This document shows, in pieces, positions 7,873 to 16,151 of a stretch of DNA of 36,981 bases. Under the pieces are notes generated by a model. The model saw nothing but the letters and a program-made list of their open reading frames with translations, ran no database searches and was not told the origin of the DNA. The position numbers and the translations under genes are program-made. This stretch comes from a virus, in the IMG/VR virus record IMGVR_UViG_3300029813_000311, positions 1 through 36,981 of that record; one strand, 5' to 3'. Numbering within the stretch: the stretch's first letter is position 1; every line of letters begins with the position of its first letter.

Positions 7873-8099
7873 TAGTTTCCTCTGGTTTTTTTTTCTGAGA
7901 GTAACTGCGTGGTAACTTCAATATTCTTTTTTGACTCTTCTGGCTCTGATTTTGATTTTGATTTTGGGTCAGAAATAACGACCAGGTTATCAATTATAAG
8001 ATTCACTTGTTTTCGATTGTGCATGCCGCCAACCTTCAATGCAAGGTCACAAAATTGCTCAATCGCATTCTTGCCCTTTTTGTCAACTTGAATAATCAT
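7872..8099 (-). CDS. Small hypothetical protein
   Basis: A 75-aa protein beginning MIIQVDKKGKNAIEQFCDLALKVGG, with AAAGGAG well placed before the ATG. The first half looks like a small folded domain (helix then IIDNLVVI strand). The second half is charged and probably disordered (SKSKSEPEESKK). It sits between a fibre-like gene and the L-like gene. No family recognised. It could be a chaperone or accessory of the neighbouring virion proteins. Confidence 0.6.
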   Translation of the reverse strand: MIIQVDKKGKNAIEQFCDLALKVGGMHNRKQVNLIIDNLVVISDPKSKSKSEPEESKKNIEVTTQLLSEKKTRGN

Positions 8100-8110
8100 T
8101 TGCTCTCCTT

Positions 8111-8854
8111 TTAAGGTGCTGATGCTGCTATCAGACCGTGATTTATCATTGCATCACGCAAAGCATCGATGACTCCGTCAGTCGTAGCGTCACCACTATC
8201 TATCGCATCGTCACATCGAGCATCTATTACTCTGTTGCCAACAACTTGGGTATCGTCAACCTCCAAAGCACCTGTTAAATTTAGATTGCCTGAAGTCTTA
8301 AACTCTGCTAAAACATTCCACGAAATTGCAGCACCAAGTGCAACTCCAGTATCCACCCGTATATCAAGTGAATGTGCGGCTTTTACTAATCTAAAATTAG
8401 AGTCTACGGATGAACTTTTCCATCCTGAATCATAATATGTGTCAAATAATATATTAGCGGCATTTACACCTTGACAGGCTAAATTGATATTACCGCCTTC
8501 GGTTGCTGCTACGCCTATTTGATTACGTGGGTCGTCCCAGGCGGAGACTACTTGTATCCATTCTCGTGGTGTGGGTGTACCTATGCCAGCTTTACCGTAT
8601 AAAGTCAACCCTGCAAAGACGCCGCTCGACAAAATCCATCTCTTATCACCGGCGTCCTCGTTTGGTTCGATAACCAACGGGTCATTTTCAACCTCTCCAG
8701 AATCGGCATCTAAATGATAAGGGCGAAATTCAGTTCCAATAAAAGCAAGTATGGCTTCCTTGTCCTGGAGAGGTGCACCCTTCAGTTTATCGACAGCTCC
8801 CGTACCGCCACCGATTGAGTCAATACAAAGATAAAAACCTGGTTCCGCTGACAT
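8111..8854 (-). CDS. Fibre- or appendage-like virion protein
   Basis: A 247-aa protein with many Gly, Asn and Asp residues and short repeated beta motifs (GNINLACQG, SGNLNLTGALEVDDTQVVG), as seen in trimeric phage fibres and baseplate appendages. The N-terminus includes GFYLCIDSIGGGTGAVDKL and a segment ending DAGDKRWILSSG, similar to surface-lectin or fibre heads. The C-terminus is a small helical domain. It lies in a block of adhesin-like genes between the glycan cassette and the L-like gene. The exact family is not recognised; a structural or adhesive role is inferred. Confidence 0.6.
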   Translation of the reverse strand: MSAEPGFYLCIDSIGGGTGAVDKLKGAPLQDKEAILAFIGTEFRPYHLDADSGEVENDPLVIEPNEDAGDKRWILSSGVFAGLTLYGKAGIGTPTPREWIQVVSAWDDPRNQIGVAATEGGNINLACQGVNAANILFDTYYDSGWKSSSVDSNFRLVKAAHSLDIRVDTGVALGAAISWNVLAEFKTSGNLNLTGALEVDDTQVVGNRVIDARCDDAIDSGDATTDGVIDALRDAMINHGLIAASAP

Positions 8855-8880
8855 ATTTTATCCCTTTCTCTTTGAAAAAA

Positions 8881-10488
8881 TTATTGAGCACGTACGTGCA
8901 ATATGGCTTTATCCTGTTCAACTATTTGAATAATACGGACTTCTTTATTTGTCAGGCCGTAACGTAAAGGAACATCCAGCTCATCTCCTCCGATATCGAC
9001 CTCGGCCGATGAGATACCTTTGATTGATTTATTTTCAACAAAGACATCCATTATGGGTCTGCTGCCGCCGGCCACGCCATCTATGGCCTCGGGGCCCGGG
9101 TATTCGATTATGGCTTCGATATTTCGGCTCAAACCAATACGCGGCCGATAAGTTATCGACTTGGCGCCTAATCCATCCATTGTGGGGCCTACGGCAAGCT
9201 GTAATGCCCGATCGGCGGCGTTGGGGCTTAGCATCCAGGATGAGGAGCTGGAGGACGACTGGCTGCTTTCTGATGACGATGAAGATTCGGATGAGCTTGA
9301 AGATTCGCTCGAAGATTCCGATGACGAAGATTCGGACGAAGATGAAGATTCCGAGGACGAAGATTCGGACGAAGATGAAGATTCCGATGACGAAGATTCG
9401 GACGAAGATGAAGATTCGGAAGATGAAGATTCGGACGAAGATGAAGATTCCGAAGATGAAGATTCGGATGAAGATGAAGATTCCGAAGACGAAGATTCGG
9501 ACGAAGATGAAGATTCCGAGGACGAAGATTCGGATGAAGATGAAGATTCCGATGACGAAGATTCGGACGAAGATGAAGATTCCGAAGATGAAGATTCGGA
9601 CGAAGATGAAGATTCCGAAGATGAAGATTCGGACGAAGATGAAGATTCGGAAGATGATGATTCGGACGAAGATGAGCTCGAGGACGACAGCGAGGAGCTG
9701 CTACTGAACGCAATGAAGAAATAAACCGGAGCAGCCTTTTTTTGAACCATACAAAACGGCTCTCGGCAGAGTAAAGCTCTTTCAGAAGCAGATAAGACAC
9801 GATTGTAAATTGTTGATATGTTGATTTGGCCATTGAAAGGGAGACTTGGGGAGATATCTGACATATACCCAAAACGTAATGTATCATTAGCTATAGTAGT
9901 CGAATTAAACCAAGCAGTTAAATCTGTTGATGTTAATGTTGGTACATCTGACATAACCTGCTGGACAGCATTTATATAACATTTATAGCCTGATCCATCC
10001 TGTGTTACTGCAACGTGAATAGTCTGCCCTGCTGAATATACTACATTGTCGGACTCCTGGATTATAAGCCAAATATTTGAAGATTTTCTCACTGAGACAC
10101 GAACTTTACCAGTATCTACAAGCCAGATAAATAATCCCCAATCATCGTGATTACCATTGTAAGCAAGTGAAAAAAGTGTTCCTTCATGTACTGATGTAGG
10201 TGTGACAGATATAACAACAGTGCCTCTTTCCAAAGGGTCTAATATTTCAGTTACTCCAGCAGTCGTCTCCATATAATCCGTATCTCCAGAGACAAATTGC
10301 AAGGCAGAACCGTATTTTCCAGCAACCCAAACTGGGGTGTTTACAGCATTAAGATTTAGCTCATTCCCCGATAAATCACGGACTTGACCGCCTGAGCCTT
10401 CATTGAATAGCCAGAGACCGACAAGACCTCTACTGAAAGGATGGCTTCTATTTAAGCGAATTCCTCTTGTGGGTTTAAGTTGTGGCAC
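8881..10488 (-). CDS. LamG-domain protein with long (SSSSSESSSSE)n linker and a head/neck-type C-terminal domain
   Basis: A 535-aa protein in three parts. Residues ~15-250 are a LamG / concanavalin-like jelly roll, with the family motifs GLVGLWLFNEGSGG near the start and FNGQINISTIYNRVLSASE near the end; such domains bind glycans or proteins. Residues ~260-425 are a Ser/Glu linker of 11-residue units encoded by a 33-bp repeat. Residues ~426-535 closely resemble the product of 21533-21880, sharing YPGPE/RPGPE, AGG/SGG, a VxVxNxSxxGIxSxEVDxGGD core and the final strand. This suggests a virion-attached lectin-like fibre. The start overlaps the upstream gene by 14 bases. Confidence 0.78.
   Translation of the reverse strand: MPQLKPTRGIRLNRSHPFSRGLVGLWLFNEGSGGQVRDLSGNELNLNAVNTPVWVAGKYGSALQFVSGDTDYMETTAGVTEILDPLERGTVVISVTPTSVHEGTLFSLAYNGNHDDWGLFIWLVDTGKVRVSVRKSSNIWLIIQESDNVVYSAGQTIHVAVTQDGSGYKCYINAVQQVMSDVPTLTSTDLTAWFNSTTIANDTLRFGYMSDISPSLPFNGQINISTIYNRVLSASERALLCREPFCMVQKKAAPVYFFIAFSSSSSLSSSSSSSSESSSSESSSSSESSSSESSSSSESSSSESSSSSESSSSESSSSSESSSSESSSSSESSSSESSSSSESSSSESSSSSESSSSESSSSSESSSSESSSSSESSSSESSSSSESSSSESSSESSSSSESSSSSESSQSSSSSSSWMLSPNAADRALQLAVGPTMDGLGAKSITYRPRIGLSRNIEAIIEYPGPEAIDGVAGGSRPIMDVFVENKSIKGISSAEVDIGGDELDVPLRYGLTNKEVRIIQIVEQDKAILHVRAQ
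9270..9690. repeat. 33-bp-period coding tandem repeat (Ser/Glu linker)
   Basis: About a dozen units of roughly 33 bp, each encoding SSSSSESSSSE on the minus strand. Serine codons vary freely among TCT, TCC, TCG and TCA and are nearly all TCN in the repeats. Synonymous drift between units indicates that the amino-acid pattern, not the DNA, is conserved. The other strand reads as an acidic Asp/Glu frame that is not a gene. Confidence 0.9.
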
Positions 10489-10807
10489 TTAGTGTAACTC
10501 CGTAAAATTTATGCTCGAAGTTATAGCGACTGTTGTAATCCTCTTTGACATTTTGCCAGTCGGCTCTGACCGCGGTGACAATTACGGCTTGTGTCTGGCT
10601 TTTCTCTACTGCCATGTCTTTTGTGATTTCAACCAGGGTGCCGGCGGCAAGGGCATCAACTTCGGTTTGCTCAAGTCCCGTTAATGAGCTTTCAGGAGTT
10701 GGTACAATCCCCGCCTTTGGCGTATCTATCGGGATATGATAGATAAGCTGTGCCTTGCCCTTACCGGATTCTGTCTGGCTAATCTTACCAATATGAATAT
10801 CTGCCAT
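10475..10807 (-). CDS. Hypothetical virion-module protein
   Basis: A 110-aa protein starting MADIHIGKISQTESGKGKAQLIYHIP. I chose the ATG at 10807 because AAAAGGAGAACCC precedes it. It is predicted to be mixed alpha/beta; the centre has TEVDALAAGTLVEITKD and the end is aromatic (YNSRYNFEHKFYGVTL). It sits between a beta-sandwich protein and the LamG protein, overlapping the latter by 14 bases, so it is probably co-translated. It could be an adaptor or chaperone for the LamG appendage. No family recognised. Confidence 0.62.
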   Translation of the reverse strand: MADIHIGKISQTESGKGKAQLIYHIPIDTPKAGIVPTPESSLTGLEQTEVDALAAGTLVEITKDMAVEKSQTQAVIVTAVRADWQNVKEDYNSRYNFEHKFYGVTLSATT

Positions 10808-10854
10808 GGGTTCTCCTTTTATCAATTCAGAAACTCTTAATTCTAAATTCTTGT

Positions 10855-11247
10855 TTATGCCGATTGATAGTTCCAACACTGGGTGTATGCCCTTACATCG
10901 TGGCTGTTTGTCGAACCTGTCTGTTGGACGCCAATTCTGAAGTGTGCAAGGTCTTTGATAATGAAGCTCAACTGCTGTGGGTCAACGCTCTTATCTCCCT
11001 GCATCTCCCAGATGGGCGTATCATCGTAGTTGGTGCCATCGAGAGAGCCGTATAGCTTAATCTTGACCTCATCGGTCGGAGTAGCATCGTAGTCAATCTC
11101 GATAATGACATGCGCCCCCTCGTAGCCGTTTGTTTCCAGGTCAATATCGGAAGAAAAACTCTCCGTAGTCCCGGACAGTGTTACGTAGCTATCACCGCTA
11201 CCTATTACTTGAGTTTGTGCCGCCCAATTTTTGCTTATAGTTGCCAT
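10855..11247 (-). CDS. Hypothetical beta-sandwich virion-type protein
   Basis: A 130-aa protein, MATISKNWAAQTQVIGSGDSYVTL..., rich in Thr, Asp and Gly and patterned as alternating beta strands (HVIIEIDYDATPTDEVKIKLYGSLDG). The ATG at 11247 is supported by GAGGA eight bases upstream; a TTG at 11253 is an alternative start. Proteins with such N-termini occur among tail and baseplate components of siphophages, but I cannot name the family. It directly follows the GT9-GT4 gene, within six bases of its stop. Confidence 0.6.
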   Translation of the reverse strand: MATISKNWAAQTQVIGSGDSYVTLSGTTESFSSDIDLETNGYEGAHVIIEIDYDATPTDEVKIKLYGSLDGTNYDDTPIWEMQGDKSVDPQQLSFIIKDLAHFRIGVQQTGSTNSHDVRAYTQCWNYQSA

Positions 11248-11249
11248 TT

Positions 11250-13094
11250 TCAATCCTCAATAATATTCTTAAACCATAATTCAGCCCTAAATTCTTCGAC
11301 CGCCCGCCTGCGGGCGGCCTGACCTTTAGCCTGTAATTGTTCGCTGTCGAGCGAATGCAATAAATCAATCACCTCATCGTGACTATCAATCAGCCAGCCG
11401 GTCTCCGGTGTCAACCTGTCCCTGGGACCATCCCGGTTTTCCGCTATTACGGATAAACCCGACGCCATGGCCTCTACAATCACCCGCGGCCCCTGCTCGG
11501 AATAAAACTCGGGCAAGAGATACCAGAAGCAATTGCCCCTTGCCAAGAACCCGGCCACTTTGGCCGGATTTTTGTCGTAAGGACATTTGATAATATTATC
11601 GGCATCAGCCGGCCAAGGCGGGCCCGGCATAAAGAGGAATTGGGCCGATTTCACTTGACGGCAGATTTCCTCCAGGTCAAGACTGAATTTCTGAGAGCCT
11701 TGGCTCGAATGCCTGACCAAACGAAGCTGCCCGTTATAATCCGGCTGTACCGTTAAGAATGGTTTCATATCAATCGGCGGGGCTAAGATGGTTGTCCTGG
11801 CATTCGGTAATCTCTTTAGAAACAGGTCCCGCAAGGTCGAGGACAAGAATAAATACTTGTCCCAGCCCCGCGTCCAGGGGACCTCGCCGGCCTTACCGCG
11901 TTTGTAGGTCAGGGCCATTACTTTACGCCCGGCCCTGATTCGGCTGAATATCTCGAATTGACCCTTATCGAAACTATAGACCATGTCAGAGGCATAAAGT
12001 AAAAAACAATCACAGCCCCTGGTAATATGGTTACTGATGATAACCCCTTCCGGGACGGCCTCTTTGAAATTAGTGCTCATTGCCCCCGCCGGCGAAAGCT
12101 CCACCCGCCAGTTATTGTCGCAGAATTGTTTGGCGATTTGCAAGGCCGAGCGTTCGGCACCGCCGAGGCATTTGGCATTGGTAACTATGCGAATAACCGG
12201 CCTTTTGCGGGCAATCTCAATCCGTCCTGCCGGCCTGGTCAATACACCGCCTTCGTAATATGATTTAACTGCATCGGCCACCTGGTCAACCCGTATCATG
12301 TCCATACAACGGGCGATATCTTTTACCCGGTTCTCGCAGGCGCCGATAGAATTGTGCCAGCAGGCCTTCTTCGAGCAGCAGGGCAGGCATCCCACCATGT
12401 CGATATAACGATGATTTGCATAATGCTCGAAGGTATTAGGCTCGCGGCCGCCGGCCAATACCACGCAGGGCTTGTCGAAAGCGGCCGCCACGTGCATCAA
12501 TGAGCTAATCAAGCTGATACAACCCTCGGAGTTATATACCAGGCTGAACAGCTCCCTGAGCTTGGTCTGATCTATTAAGTCGATAACGTTAGGCCCTCGC
12601 AGCCGGTTTTGATTGTCTTTTTTTAATCCGATCTGGACGAATGTAATATCTGGTAATTGCTCGACCAGATTTTGAAACCGCTCAGGCCACCACCGCTTGG
12701 CGCTGAACGGTCCGCAGTCGATATTTATTACCCAGTATTTGCCATCTATCAATCTCAGTTTCTTTTCATCTTCCGAGAGAAATATCTCCGGCTTGAATGG
12801 CCCCTGTTGGATTGGCTCTCCCAAGTGCTCCTCTAATGAGCAGCGAAAGGCGGCCGTAATATGCAGGCCGTTGGTCTTGGAGCCGCGGGTGACCTTGCCC
12901 GGCCCGATATGGAAGATCTTGACCGGACTGGTCATATTGCGAACGATATGCGGATTGTTCTCCCAAATCTCCGGGCCAATGGAATCGACTCCGATCTCCC
13001 AGTCCGGATGCGACTTTTTCAGGTCCCTGACCACCGGCGTAAACATCAATCTATCGCCCAGCAAAGGCTGTAAATTGGACAACAAAACCTTCAT
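11250..13094 (-). CDS. Bifunctional glycosyltransferase: GT9-like N-terminus fused to GT4-like C-terminus
   Basis: A 614-aa fusion. Residues 1-~270 follow the GT9 (ADP-heptose:LPS heptosyltransferase) pattern: start MKVLLSNLQPLLGDRLMFTPVVRDLK, a GPFSAKRWW strand-turn, and the acceptor-side motif EGCISLISSLMHVAAAFDKPCVVLAGG. A Cys-rich segment (GCLPCCSKKACW...GACENR) follows at ~235-265. Residues ~298-614 look like GT4: KCLGGAERSALQIAKQF early, and LPEFYSEQGPRVIVEAMASGLSVIAE with GWLIDS late, where E-x7-E donor-binding residues are expected. The product should act on cytoplasmic nucleotide-sugar donors to build a surface or virion glycan. It is the most distal gene of the six-gene cassette. 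Confidence 0.82.
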   Translation of the reverse strand: MKVLLSNLQPLLGDRLMFTPVVRDLKKSHPDWEIGVDSIGPEIWENNPHIVRNMTSPVKIFHIGPGKVTRGSKTNGLHITAAFRCSLEEHLGEPIQQGPFKPEIFLSEDEKKLRLIDGKYWVINIDCGPFSAKRWWPERFQNLVEQLPDITFVQIGLKKDNQNRLRGPNVIDLIDQTKLRELFSLVYNSEGCISLISSLMHVAAAFDKPCVVLAGGREPNTFEHYANHRYIDMVGCLPCCSKKACWHNSIGACENRVKDIARCMDMIRVDQVADAVKSYYEGGVLTRPAGRIEIARKRPVIRIVTNAKCLGGAERSALQIAKQFCDNNWRVELSPAGAMSTNFKEAVPEGVIISNHITRGCDCFLLYASDMVYSFDKGQFEIFSRIRAGRKVMALTYKRGKAGEVPWTRGWDKYLFLSSTLRDLFLKRLPNARTTILAPPIDMKPFLTVQPDYNGQLRLVRHSSQGSQKFSLDLEEICRQVKSAQFLFMPGPPWPADADNIIKCPYDKNPAKVAGFLARGNCFWYLLPEFYSEQGPRVIVEAMASGLSVIAENRDGPRDRLTPETGWLIDSHDEVIDLLHSLDSEQLQAKGQAARRRAVEEFRAELWFKNIIED

Positions 13095-13131
13095 CCTCGA
13101 TGTTTATTCCCTTATAAACCCTTATATATTA

Positions 13132-13860
13132 TTATCTTACAATTTCGCAAATCTTCTTTATGACCTCATCCGGCTCTGGCTGCCAGTCATCGGCCGTGAG
13201 CCAGCCGACCCTTACATTGAAAGGGTTCCAGGTCTCCTTATAACGCCGCTCCAAGGTCTGAGAGAAGTACGTCCGGCTATCTCCCCAAACTATTAAGTCG
13301 GTCCCGCAGGCCGCCGCCAAGTGCATAATGCCGCTGGAAACACCTATCACTAATTTGGCCCGCGCGAGCCTGTCCATCAGCCTTTGCAATTCGATGCCCC
13401 TGAAATCAGGATGACCCTGTACAAGCTGGTCGTTCTTTGTCCCGATAAAGGCCGAAGTCAATGCCAGGCCGGTTATCCGCTCAGCCAGCTCAGGCCATTG
13501 CCGATAATTGATTGAACTCTTTCGGCCTATCCCGCGGGCGTGGAGCAATATATCCTGGTCAATCGCAGCCTTTCCAGGCCTGCCGTATTTATAATATATC
13601 CCATCCGGCCGATACATTTTGGGATAATCCAATCCCCTGTTCGTTTTATCGTGCGGCCGAAACTCCGTGACGAAGTCGGTATATAAAGGCGCCATTCCCT
13701 TAAAGCTGCTGGCTAAAACCTGGTCATAGCTCAACGCCTTCTTGCGGCAGAACGGCACCCAGCTCATTATCTCCCAGCCCAATTCGCCGTACCAGGGTAT
13801 GAACTCAATCGCACGGCAGCCCGGCTTTATGTCAAAATCATATAGCTTTGCATCATTCAT
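13132..13860 (-). CDS. GT9-like glycosyltransferase-family protein
   Basis: A 242-aa protein whose C-terminal half carries the GT9 signature LVIGVSSGIMHLAAACGTDLIVWGD, preceded by a canonical helix (IELQRLMDRLARAK). The N-terminus (AIEFIPWYGELGWEIMSWVPFCRKKAL) resembles the GELGDxL loop of heptosyltransferase-like enzymes. It is shorter than a typical GT9 (about 320-350 aa), so the N-terminal Rossmann domain is reduced. It starts inside the end of the radical SAM gene (8-base overlap). The sugar and acceptor cannot be read from sequence. Confidence 0.75.
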   Translation of the reverse strand: MNDAKLYDFDIKPGCRAIEFIPWYGELGWEIMSWVPFCRKKALSYDQVLASSFKGMAPLYTDFVTEFRPHDKTNRGLDYPKMYRPDGIYYKYGRPGKAAIDQDILLHARGIGRKSSINYRQWPELAERITGLALTSAFIGTKNDQLVQGHPDFRGIELQRLMDRLARAKLVIGVSSGIMHLAAACGTDLIVWGDSRTYFSQTLERRYKETWNPFNVRVGWLTADDWQPEPDEVIKKICEIVR

Positions 13861-14602
13861 TCTGCCAGACTTTTCCCTCTATAAGGTTATCGCAGCCGGC
13901 ACAGCTCCCGAACAAATCGCATCGTGTCACTATCTCATCTCTCTCATCTTCATCTTTGATATGGCTGATTTTGTCTCGTCCCATACCCATTTTTGTTATA
14001 CAGGGATAGCGCCAGCCATCGGGACCATATACGTAATAGTAAGTGCTGCACCAAACAGGCCCGGGGTTCGGTTTAGTGGATTTATCATAGCCTCTCTGAT
14101 CGTCACAGCAAGTGACCTTAAACCCTTTGGCCTTAAGAAAATCCGCCCGCTCCGGCCAGTTGCCCTTTTTGACCACGTGAAATCGCACGGAGTGACCGGC
14201 ATCCATTAACCGGACTACCTGCTCGAACCATATATCATAATCCTTTACCGCCGGGTGCAGGCTTATCAGCCATCGCAGACCCCGGCCGCTGGCCAGGACC
14301 GCGGAGACATCGGGCATCAGGTTACTATAAATCTCTATCGCTATATCCCCTGATATTAAGCTCAATAGCTCCTTCATCTGCGGATAGAGCAACGGCTCTC
14401 CTCCTCCGAGCAAGATTTTACGACGGCGCCTGTTCAGGCCTTCGGCCCATTGAGAAGCGGGTATCCAGATTTCTTTCCTCTCCGCCGTCAATTTTGGAAT
14501 ATCGGCCGAGCAGTAACTACAATTAGCCGTACAGTCCAGGCTCAGATAGCACCGCATGACCCGGTCCCGTACCCTTTTGATTCGCTCATAAAAAATCTTC
14601 AT
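13853..14602 (-). CDS. Radical SAM protein
   Basis: A 249-aa protein. Cys24, Cys28 and Cys31 in DCTANCSYC form the CX3CX2C motif that binds the 4Fe-4S cluster used to cleave SAM. GGGEPLLYP at ~67-75 is the conserved GGEP element. A C-terminal set of cysteines (WCSTYYY, YPCITK, RCDLFGSCAGCDN) suggests an auxiliary cluster as in SPASM/twitch proteins. I chose the ATG at 14602, in an ATGA overlap with the upstream gene; an extension to 14689 would run into that gene. It lies between glycosyltransferases, so it may modify a sugar or a carrier, but the substrate is unknown. Confidence 0.83.
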   Translation of the reverse strand: MKIFYERIKRVRDRVMRCYLSLDCTANCSYCSADIPKLTAERKEIWIPASQWAEGLNRRRRKILLGGGEPLLYPQMKELLSLISGDIAIEIYSNLMPDVSAVLASGRGLRWLISLHPAVKDYDIWFEQVVRLMDAGHSVRFHVVKKGNWPERADFLKAKGFKVTCCDDQRGYDKSTKPNPGPVWCSTYYYVYGPDGWRYPCITKMGMGRDKISHIKDEDERDEIVTRCDLFGSCAGCDNLIEGKVWQNE

Positions 14603-15273
14603 TTTCCTAAAATCCTTTTTATTGCATTCGTATAAGGCAATTTTTGCTCTTTGCTCGGACCGGCAGCGGCATGGATTAAAACATGCCAATCATAAATTAA
14701 CTGTGCTTTACATAATCCGTTAAAACGAGGTGGTAATAAGGGCAAATCAAAGAAATGTCGAGCAAACATCAAGGGAACCTCATCTCCGCACCAAAAATCT
14801 TTCTCGCAATATTTATCAATTATCTCCTGCCATTTATGCCAGCAGTTCATAAAATTTATCCGCATATCGGCAGGCAGCACAACAACTCCCGAATTGCACC
14901 AAACCGGATAATCGAATTTTATCCACAAATCATAAACATAACTAAATGATTTCAATGGTCGGAGAAATCCCATCGTATGCTTATTCCGTTGTTCCGGGCA
15001 AAAATAAAATACATCCATAACTCCCCGGCAATCCTCACTCTCCCAATCTCCCGGCCCAGTCATCACTGTATCGCTGTCGAGATAGATATATTTATCTGCT
15101 TGCGGAAGCCCGGACTCCGCCAATAATCTTTTCTTATATTGATGCCATTTCTGGCCCTTCGGTATATCAAATAAGTGAATCTCCCTGCCAAAATATTTGC
15201 CGGAAGCAATAAGAATATCCTCAGCTTCGGCCTTTCGATTCTCATCGGCAATCGTAAAGAAAAAAAGTTTCAT
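14599..15273 (-). CDS. GT8-like glycosyltransferase
   Basis: A 224-aa protein with a GT-A fold pattern. The metal-binding DxD is at residues 66-68 within KYIYLDSDTVMTG. NSGVVVLPADM at ~127 and a late HAAAG element (~205, in the place of the family's second metal ligand) match GT8-type retaining transferases. It is short, without membrane anchor, and so probably cytoplasmic. ATGA overlaps on both sides (with the epimerase upstream and the radical SAM gene downstream) tie it to one translation unit. Donor sugar unknown. Confidence 0.75.
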   Translation of the reverse strand: MKLFFFTIADENRKAEAEDILIASGKYFGREIHLFDIPKGQKWHQYKKRLLAESGLPQADKYIYLDSDTVMTGPGDWESEDCRGVMDVFYFCPEQRNKHTMGFLRPLKSFSYVYDLWIKFDYPVWCNSGVVVLPADMRINFMNCWHKWQEIIDKYCEKDFWCGDEVPLMFARHFFDLPLLPPRFNGLCKAQLIYDWHVLIHAAAGPSKEQKLPYTNAIKRILGK

Positions 15274-16151
15274 TTATATTCCTCTAAATGCTCGCGATAA
15301 TAATCGATCGTCCGGAGCAATCCCCTTTCCAGACCGATCATATTATTTGATTCATAATCAAGTGGCGCCAAAGTTTTTATATCCGCAATCACAAAACTAT
15401 CATCCATTTCGCCCGACCGCATCGGCAGATGATTGATAATTGATTTGGAATTCGATAACTCAATAATGGATTCGGCGATATGATTAATATCTGTTTCTCG
15501 CCCGCTTCCTGCCTCTATAACATTATGATAAACTCTGTGCTCGTTAAGCAGCGCCCGGCAGAGAATCTCAGCTAAGTCATCGACATAGATAAAATCCATT
15601 ATCTGTCTGCCCGAACCATAAATCGTAATCGGTTTATTTCGCAATGCCCACAGAACAAAATTAGGAATGACCTTTCTTACCGGCTTATGCTTTTGATAAG
15701 GCCCGTAAGCGTTAAGCCCGCGAACCACCGCTATCCGCGTACCGTGCTCTCGATTATACATCAATGCAAACCGCTCCGCGCACGTCTTGGTAATGGCGTA
15801 TGTATTGAGCATAAAATAATTACCCACGGCGATATAGCAAGCGGTCTTATCGAATCTTCGGCATGCCTCGAATAAATCAAGCGAGCTGATGATATTGACC
15901 TTGGCCGGTCCGACCGGCTCATCGACGGTCTCGGCCGTCCCCAATAATCCCGCTAAGTGCATAACAGCATCAGCCTGCTCAATACAGTCCCAGAGCTTTT
16001 TTTTATCCAACATATCACCGTAACAATAATTCGCTCCCTCGAATGCCGGTGAATTAATATCATAAACAACGATGCTATGACCTTTATCGAGCAGCTTTTT
16101 CACCATATATCTGCCGATGAATCCTGAACCGCCTGTAATTAAAATCTTCAT
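15270..16151 (-). CDS. NAD(P)-dependent sugar-nucleotide epimerase/dehydratase (extended SDR)
   Basis: A 293-aa protein. Residues 7-13 (GGSGFIG) form the Rossmann dinucleotide-binding loop, Tyr118 and Lys122 (YAITK) form the catalytic YxxxK, and GLNAYGPYQ plus DFIYVDDLAE are characteristic of NDP-sugar epimerases. The family interconverts or dehydrates NDP-hexoses, so it would supply the donor for the neighbouring transferases. The Thr/Ser expected upstream of YxxxK is not obvious: the text reads IAVGNYFMLNTYAITK. The exact reaction is therefore uncertain. It is coupled to both neighbours by ATGA overlaps. Confidence 0.87.
   Translation of the reverse strand: MKILITGGSGFIGRYMVKKLLDKGHSIVVYDINSPAFEGANYCYGDMLDKKKLWDCIEQADAVMHLAGLLGTAETVDEPVGPAKVNIISSLDLFEACRRFDKTACYIAVGNYFMLNTYAITKTCAERFALMYNREHGTRIAVVRGLNAYGPYQKHKPVRKVIPNFVLWALRNKPITIYGSGRQIMDFIYVDDLAEILCRALLNEHRVYHNVIEAGSGRETDINHIAESIIELSNSKSIINHLPMRSGEMDDSFVIADIKTLAPLDYESNNMIGLERGLLRTIDYYREHLEEYK

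Noticed and set aside
9161-9724. Plus-strand acidic Asp/Glu/Ser frame of 187 aa
   Set aside because: It is the reverse reading of the 33-bp Ser/Glu linker repeat of the LamG gene. Synonymous variation fits the minus-strand serine codons, and there is no start signal.
9228-9887. Minus-strand frame rich in RNLHLRPNLHL repeats
   Set aside because: Out-of-frame shadow of the same tandem repeat; no ribosome-binding site and overlaps the real gene.
12697-13296. Plus-strand 199-aa frame
   Set aside because: Runs antisense across the GT9-GT4 fusion and the GT9-like gene; no family features.
14603-14689. Longer radical SAM start (29 more residues)
   Set aside because: The extension lies inside the GT8-like gene. 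The ATG at 14602 forms the same ATGA overlap used throughout the cassette.
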